Below are positions 3,085-6,583 of a DNA stretch of 6,583 nt, piece after piece. A program made the translations under genes and the position numbers. The stretch lies in contig CALEJX010000241.1 of assembly GCA_937898375.1 (NCBI GenBank), positions 1-6,583 of the forward strand, given 5' to 3'. Under the pieces are notes generated by a model. The model worked only from the letters and a program-made list of their open reading frames with translations, ran no database searches and was not told where the DNA came from. This DNA comes from an uncultured Ruminococcus sp. (lineage in GTDB: Bacteria > Bacillota > Clostridia > Oscillospirales > Ruminococcaceae). Position 1 is the first letter of the stretch. The number at the start of each line of letters is the position of its first letter.

Positions 3085-5574
3085 ATGGAGATAAAAATTG
3101 CTCTCGCAGGTAACCCTAACTGCGGTAAAACAACTCTTTTCAACGCTCTCACAGGTTCAAACCAGTTCGTAGGTAACTGGCCGGGCGTTACCGTTGAAAA
3201 GAAAGAAGGTAAGCTCAAGGGTCACAAAGACGTAGTTATCATGGACCTTCCTGGTATCTACTCACTTTCACCTTACACACTTGAGGAAGTAGTTGCAAGA
3301 AACTATCTTATAAGCGAGCGTCCGGACGCTATCCTCAATATCATCGACGGAACAAACCTCGAAAGAAACCTTTATCTTACAACACAGCTTGTTGAGCTTG
3401 GTATCCCTGTTGTAATTGCTATCAACATGATGGACGTTGTTAAGAAGAACGGCGACAAGATCAATGTAGATCAGCTTGCTAAGGAGCTTGGCTGTCAGGT
3501 ATGCGAGATATCCGCTCTTAAGGGTACGGGTATCAAGGAAGCTGCTGAGCTTGCTGTAAAGGCAGCTGAGTCGAAAGTTCCAATGGTACCACAGCATTCA
3601 TTCAATGGCGTTGTTGAACACGCTATCGCTCATATCGAGGAAGCTTTCCTTAATGATGTTCCTGAGGAGCAGCAGAGGTGGTACGCTATCAAGATATTCG
3701 AGAGAGATGAAAAGGTCATCGAACAGCTTGGTATGTCTGAGCAGGTAAAGGCTCATATCGAAAAGGATATCTGCGCTGCTGAAAAGGAAATGGATGATGA
3801 CTCAGAGAGTATCATCACAAATGAGAGATACATCTACATAGCTTCTATAATCAAAGATTGCTATAAGAAGAAAAATCAGGGCGGTCTTACAACTTCAGAT
3901 AAGATAGATAAGATCGTTACGAACCGTTGGCTCGGTCTCCCGATCTTTGCGGTTGTTATGTTCCTTGTTTACTATATCTCAATGGTAACAGTAGGATCTG
4001 CTGCAACTGACTGGGCGAACGACGGACTCTTCGGCGACGGTTGGCACCTATTCGGTATAGGTTCTTCTGACGCTGAGGACGCTGCTGATGAATATGGCAG
4101 CTCACTTGACATAATCAACGCATTTATTGAACAGCAGGGCGGCGAGGCTATCGACAACGAAGCTGATGACTTTGATGTTAACGCTGCAAAGGCAACAGCC
4201 GACAATCTCCTTGCTACAGTTGACAAGTCCGCAACTGCTGAATACACAGTAGAGGACGAGGAAACACTTGAAGAAACAACAGAGACAGCTAAGTATGCTG
4301 ACCTGGAAGCTGCTGTAGCGGCTGCTGAGAAGTATAACTTCGCTGACCCAGATCCAGCAGATTATGGTGTATGGGTACCTGGTATCCCTGTTCTTATTGA
4401 AAAAGGTCTTGACGCAGTGAACTGCGCAGATTGGCTCAAGGGTCTTATCCTTGACGGTATCGTAGCCGGTGTTGGTGCGGTTCTCGGATTTGTACCACAG
4501 ATGCTTGTACTCTTCATTCTCCTTGCTATCCTTGAGGCTTGCGGTTACATGGCTCGTATCGCATTCGTAATGGACAGAATTTTCAGAAAGTTCGGTCTTT
4601 CAGGAAAGTCATTCATTCCTATCCTTATCGGTACAGGTTGTGGTATCCCAGGTATCATGGCTTCAAGAACAATCGAGAACGAGCGTGACAGACGTATGAC
4701 TGTCATGACAACAACATTTATCCCTTGCGGTGCTAAGACGCCATTTATCGCAATGATCGCAGGCGCCATCTTCGGCGGCTCTGCTTGGGTAGCAACAGGC
4801 GCATACTTCATTGGTATCGCAGCTATAATCATTTCAGGTATCATGCTGAAAAAGACAAAGATGTTCGCAGGCGACCCAGCACCATTCGTTATGGAGCTTC
4901 CTGCTTACCATATCCCTACAGTAGGCAACGTACTCAGATCAATGTGGGAGCGTGGCTGGTCATTCATTAAGAAGGCTGGTACTATCATCACACTGTCAAC
5001 TATCTTCGTATGGTTCACTTCATACTTCGGTTGGGTAGACGGTTCATTCGGTATGCTCACAGAAGACCAAATGGAATACAGTATCCTTGCTCATATCGGT
5101 AAGGCTATCTGCTGGATCTTCGCACCTCTTGGCTGGGGCAACTGGCAGGCAACTGTTGCAGCTGTTACAGGTCTTGTTGCTAAGGAGAACATCGTTGGTA
5201 CAATGGGTATCCTTTACGGCGGCGGAGACGGCTCTGTTTACTCTGCTATCGGTGCTTCATTCACAGCTATCTCAGGTATGTCATTCCTTATCTTCAACCT
5301 CCTCTGCGCACCTTGCTTCGCAGCAATGGGAGCTATCAAGCGTGAGATGAACAGCAGAAAGTGGTTCTGGTTTGCTATCGGTTATGAGTGCGGTTTCGCT
5401 TACGTTATCTCACTTATCGTAAATCAGCTCGGCAACCTCTTCACAGGTAAGGTAAATGTTATCGGTCTTATAGTTGCTATAGCTCTTATCGCTCTTATCA
5501 TCTACATGCTCGTTAGACCATACAAGGAAAGCACAAAGCTTGATAAGGACATTACAGTAGGCGCAAAGGCTTAA
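3085..5574 (+). CDS. feoB: FeoB ferrous iron transporter with acidic extracellular insertion
   Basis: An 829-residue inner-membrane Fe2+ transporter with an N-terminal GTPase. G motifs seen: GNPNCGKT (9-16), Thr36 in NWPGVTVE, DLPG (54-57), NMMD (114-117) and SAL (143-145). A cytoplasmic helical region follows to about 280. The first membrane segment is at 283-304, and the FeoB core starts again near 453. Gate motifs are GTGCGIPG (516-523), PCGAKTP (547-553) and CAPC (741-744). Between the first two membrane segments lies an insertion (about 312-428) with roughly 30 Asp/Glu and only four Lys, predicted outside the cell; this explains the length above the usual figure. The start at 3085 was chosen because AAGGAT stands just before it and MEIKIALAGN is the normal FeoB start; ATG codons at 3025 and 3040 would add residues unlike FeoB. 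Codons are strongly biased to ATC, GGT and GCT, suggesting high expression. Confidence 0.97.
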   Translation: MEIKIALAGNPNCGKTTLFNALTGSNQFVGNWPGVTVEKKEGKLKGHKDVVIMDLPGIYSLSPYTLEEVVARNYLISERPDAILNIIDGTNLERNLYLTTQLVELGIPVVIAINMMDVVKKNGDKINVDQLAKELGCQVCEISALKGTGIKEAAELAVKAAESKVPMVPQHSFNGVVEHAIAHIEEAFLNDVPEEQQRWYAIKIFERDEKVIEQLGMSEQVKAHIEKDICAAEKEMDDDSESIITNERYIYIASIIKDCYKKKNQGGLTTSDKIDKIVTNRWLGLPIFAVVMFLVYYISMVTVGSAATDWANDGLFGDGWHLFGIGSSDAEDAADEYGSSLDIINAFIEQQGGEAIDNEADDFDVNAAKATADNLLATVDKSATAEYTVEDEETLEETTETAKYADLEAAVAAAEKYNFADPDPADYGVWVPGIPVLIEKGLDAVNCADWLKGLILDGIVAGVGAVLGFVPQMLVLFILLAILEACGYMARIAFVMDRIFRKFGLSGKSFIPILIGTGCGIPGIMASRTIENERDRRMTVMTTTFIPCGAKTPFIAMIAGAIFGGSAWVATGAYFIGIAAIIISGIMLKKTKMFAGDPAPFVMELPAYHIPTVGNVLRSMWERGWSFIKKAGTIITLSTIFVWFTSYFGWVDGSFGMLTEDQMEYSILAHIGKAICWIFAPLGWGNWQATVAAVTGLVAKENIVGTMGILYGGGDGSVYSAIGASFTAISGMSFLIFNLLCAPCFAAMGAIKREMNSRKWFWFAIGYECGFAYVISLIVNQLGNLFTGKVNVIGLIVAIALIALIIYMLVRPYKESTKLDKDITVGAKA

Positions 5575-5627
5575 TAAAGAAAGCAAATATCATCACTGAT
5601 CTTGCATAAACAGTTGGGAGGATAATT

Positions 5628-5786
5628 ATGGACACAGTAGGCGGTACGATACTGGTTGCAGTGATTCTTGCTGTTATCGTGGCAGCTATCATTTACAAAC
5701 TCGTAAAGGATAAGAAGCAGGGCAAAAGCTCCTGCGGCGGCAGCTGCGGCTGTTGTCCAAATTCTTCTCACTGCCACAAATCCTGA
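5628..5786 (+). CDS. FeoB-associated Cys-rich membrane peptide
   Basis: A 52-residue peptide with one membrane segment (about 7-23, TILVAVILAVIVAAIIY) followed by a basic stretch KLVKDKKQGK (24-33) and a Cys-rich tail with Cys at 36, 40, 42, 43 and 49 plus His at 48 and 50. This plan and the CGGSCGCCP motif match the small FeoB-associated Cys-rich membrane proteins found after feoB in many Firmicutes. The positive-inside rule puts the Cys tail in the cytoplasm, where it could receive Fe2+ from FeoB; that role is inference. TGGGAGGA stands just before the ATG, and the gene begins 53 bases after feoB. It is easily missed by gene finders with a length limit. Confidence 0.88.
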   Translation: MDTVGGTILVAVILAVIVAAIIYKLVKDKKQGKSSCGGSCGCCPNSSHCHKS

Positions 5787-5824
5787 TAAGATACTGCATA
5801 AAAAACTTCGGGGAGGTCATCAAA

Positions 5825-6202
5825 ATGCTGACTAAATCACAGAAAAGGTATTTATTTGCCATATACAGACTGGGTCAGAACGGCAGACCTGTCAAGTCCA
5901 CAGAGGTTGCTTCTGTTTTGGGCGTGACAAAGGCAAGCACCGTCAAGATGACCCAGAAGCTCATAGACGAGGGCTATATAATCAAAGAGCCTTACCGTGA
6001 GATCACATTAACATCTGAGGGCATAAAGGCAGCTAATGAGCTTTATACTCCAAGCGTGATCCTTCAGGACTTTCTTGAAAACTGTGTGGGCGTTGAGAGA
6101 AAAAATGCCGAGAACGACTCGGTGGCTATCGTTTCTCAGATCTCTGAGGACGCTCTCGATAAGCTCGTAAGCTTTGCTCTGCAAAGCACGACAAACGGCT
6201 AA
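5825..6202 (+). CDS. DtxR/MntR-like transcriptional regulator lacking canonical metal ligands
   Basis: A 125-residue winged-helix regulator of the DtxR/MntR family. The DNA-binding part runs from about 1 to 65: KSTEVASVLGVTKASTVKM (24-42) is the helix-turn-helix and REITLTSEG (58-66) the wing. The rest (about 70-120) fits the helical dimer domain; there is no SH3 domain, as in MntR. Aligned from memory to B. subtilis MntR with a single one-residue gap, the ligands Asp8, Glu11, His77, Glu99, Glu102 and His103 fall on Arg8, Phe11, Ser77, Val100, Val103 and Ser104. It may thus sense something else or bind without metal; Cys87 is the only Cys. GGGGAGGT (5810-5817) is 7 bases before the ATG at 5825. 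An upstream in-frame ATG at 5753 would overlap the previous gene and add residues foreign to the family. As last gene of the feo operon it probably controls it. Confidence 0.85.
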   Translation: MLTKSQKRYLFAIYRLGQNGRPVKSTEVASVLGVTKASTVKMTQKLIDEGYIIKEPYREITLTSEGIKAANELYTPSVILQDFLENCVGVERKNAENDSVAIVSQISEDALDKLVSFALQSTTNG

Positions 6203-6222
6203 ATTAGCAATATTCATATCGG

Positions 6223-6250
6223 TAGATCCCGCCCTTTTCGGCGGGATTTA
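6223..6250 (+). terminator. Hairpin terminator of the feo operon
   Basis: ATCCCGCC (6226-6233) pairs perfectly with GGCGGGAT (6240-6247) around CTTTTC, and the stem extends by three weaker pairs to 6223-6250. The T run after it is poor (TTTATC). It sits 20 bases after the regulator's stop codon and before a new promoter region, so termination is the likely role. Confidence 0.65.
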
Positions 6251-6262
6251 TCAAATCCATGA

Positions 6263-6278
6263 GTTAGTTGTGAATAAC
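6263..6278. promoter_or_regulatory. Degenerate dyad H (GTTAG-N6-ATAAC) before the ABC gene
   Basis: GTTAG (6263-6267) faces ATAAC (6274-6278) across 6 bases, a four-of-five pair version of the GTTAG-N6-CTAAC family. It lies upstream of the -10 box at 6313. It may be a weak site linking the ABC gene to the same regulator, or chance. Confidence 0.3.
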
Positions 6279-6289
6279 CACGATGGAAA

Positions 6290-6318
6290 GTAAGTTCAGG
6301 CTTACAAAATTGTATAAT
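6290..6318 (+). promoter_or_regulatory. Promoter of the ABC transporter gene with overlapping dyad
   Basis: A perfect -10 box TATAAT lies at 6313-6318. The -35 position (6290-6295 with a 17-bp spacer) is weak, GTAAGT. The dyad GTAAG (6290-6294)-N6-CTTAC (6301-6305) covers that -35 region and the spacer. It has the same 6-bp centre as the GTTAG family with T/A swapped. A weak -35 under a dyad fits a regulated promoter. Confidence 0.5.
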
Positions 6319-6367
6319 ATGACGTAAAAAAGCGGCAAGACCGCAAAATGAATAGTTGGAAAGGGGT

Positions 6368-6583
6368 ATGAATGTGTTTCTTGAAATAAAGAACATAAAA
6401 AAGCACTTTGGTGAGGGCGAGAGCAGAGTTGAAGTGCTTAAGGGTATCAACATCGAAATAGAGAAAGGCGAGTTCTGCGTGCTTCTCGGACCGTCAGGCT
6501 CAGGAAAATCAACACTTCTGAACATTATTGGCGGCATTGACGCTGCTGACGAGGGGTATATCTCAATAAACGGCGAGAAAACC
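6368..6583 (+). CDS. ABC transporter ATP-binding protein (LolD/MacB type), 3' end outside window
   Basis: The first 72 residues of an ABC ATPase. FLEIKNIKKHFGEGESRVEVLKGINIEI carries the A-loop aromatic (Phe14) and the EVLKGI strand. The Walker A motif GPSGSGKST (42-50) is followed by LLNIIGGID, the pattern of the LolD/MacB/FtsE group. That group powers export or extraction with FtsX-like permeases; the permease would be expected downstream, outside the window. The start is uncertain: ATG at 6368 is only one base after AAGGGG, while GTG at 6374 in the same frame has a more usual distance of 7 bases and gives MFLEIKNI. It is separated from the feo operon by a hairpin and has its own -10 box, so it is a separate unit, perhaps under related control (dyads H and 6290). 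Confidence 0.9.
   Translation, partial: MNVFLEIKNIKKHFGEGESRVEVLKGINIEIEKGEFCVLLGPSGSGKSTLLNIIGGIDAADEGYISINGEKT

Noticed and set aside
4785..5350. Two further + frames inside feoB
   Set aside because: Both lie in a shifted frame of a continuous, well-conserved feoB; Ser/Leu-rich low-complexity translations with no ribosome binding site.
5571..5777. Open frame of 68 codons on the - strand opposite the Cys-rich peptide gene
   Set aside because: Its Ala run is just the complement of the Gly/Cys-rich tail codons; no family likeness, and a well-supported + gene covers the region.
6198..6208. Palindrome GCTAA-A-TTAGC at the regulator's stop codon
   Set aside because: Half sites are in the opposite orientation to the GTTAG-N6-CTAAC family, the repeat is short, and it overlaps coding sequence.
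6214..6537. Open frame of 107 codons on the - strand over the ABC gene start
   Set aside because: It is the shadow of the Walker A region of the ABC ATPase and crosses the promoter and terminator.

Overview
The window looks like chromosome from an anaerobic Clostridia-type Firmicute, most likely a Ruminococcus or other Oscillospiraceae relative. The grounds are strong AGGAGG-type ribosome binding sites, moderate-to-low GC, a short-chain clostridial flavodoxin, the DUF2325/DUF3793 pair, and a feoA-feoA-feoB-(Cys-rich peptide)-DtxR gene order. The genus is an inference from gene content only. All convincing genes are on the + strand; no RNA genes, mobile elements or CRISPR arrays were seen.

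Layout: (1) 3-587, the 3' part of an SGNH/GDSL hydrolase, closed by an intrinsic terminator (601-639). (2) 588-841, a promoter region with two GTTAG-N6-CTAAC dyads, then a three-gene operon: DUF2325 (842-1144), DUF3793 (1188-1760, with another dyad just before its ribosome binding site) and a flavodoxin (1773-2180), followed by an 18-bp hairpin. (3) 2258-2477, a second promoter region with four dyads of the same family, then feoA (2478-2690), a second feoA (2760-2981), feoB (3085-5574), a 52-residue FeoB-associated Cys-rich membrane peptide (5628-5786) and a DtxR/MntR-like regulator (5825-6202). (4) A hairpin terminator (6223-6250), a new promoter region with degenerate dyads, and the start of a LolD/MacB-type ABC ATPase (6368 to the edge).

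The genes read as one ferrous-iron module. FeoA/FeoB and the small Cys-rich peptide import Fe2+. The flavodoxin can replace ferredoxin when iron is short. The two DUF proteins sit under the same kind of operator, so they are probably part of the iron response. The regulator at the end of the feo operon is the obvious candidate to bind the dyads.

The two most unusual points are these. The regulator keeps the winged-helix DNA-binding part of the DtxR/MntR family but, by my alignment from memory, has lost every canonical metal ligand. The operators use DtxR/IdeR-like half sites (GGTTAG/CTAACC) but with a 6-bp centre instead of the 1-bp centre of the classical iron box. FeoB also carries a strongly acidic extracellular insertion of about 110 residues between its first two membrane segments.
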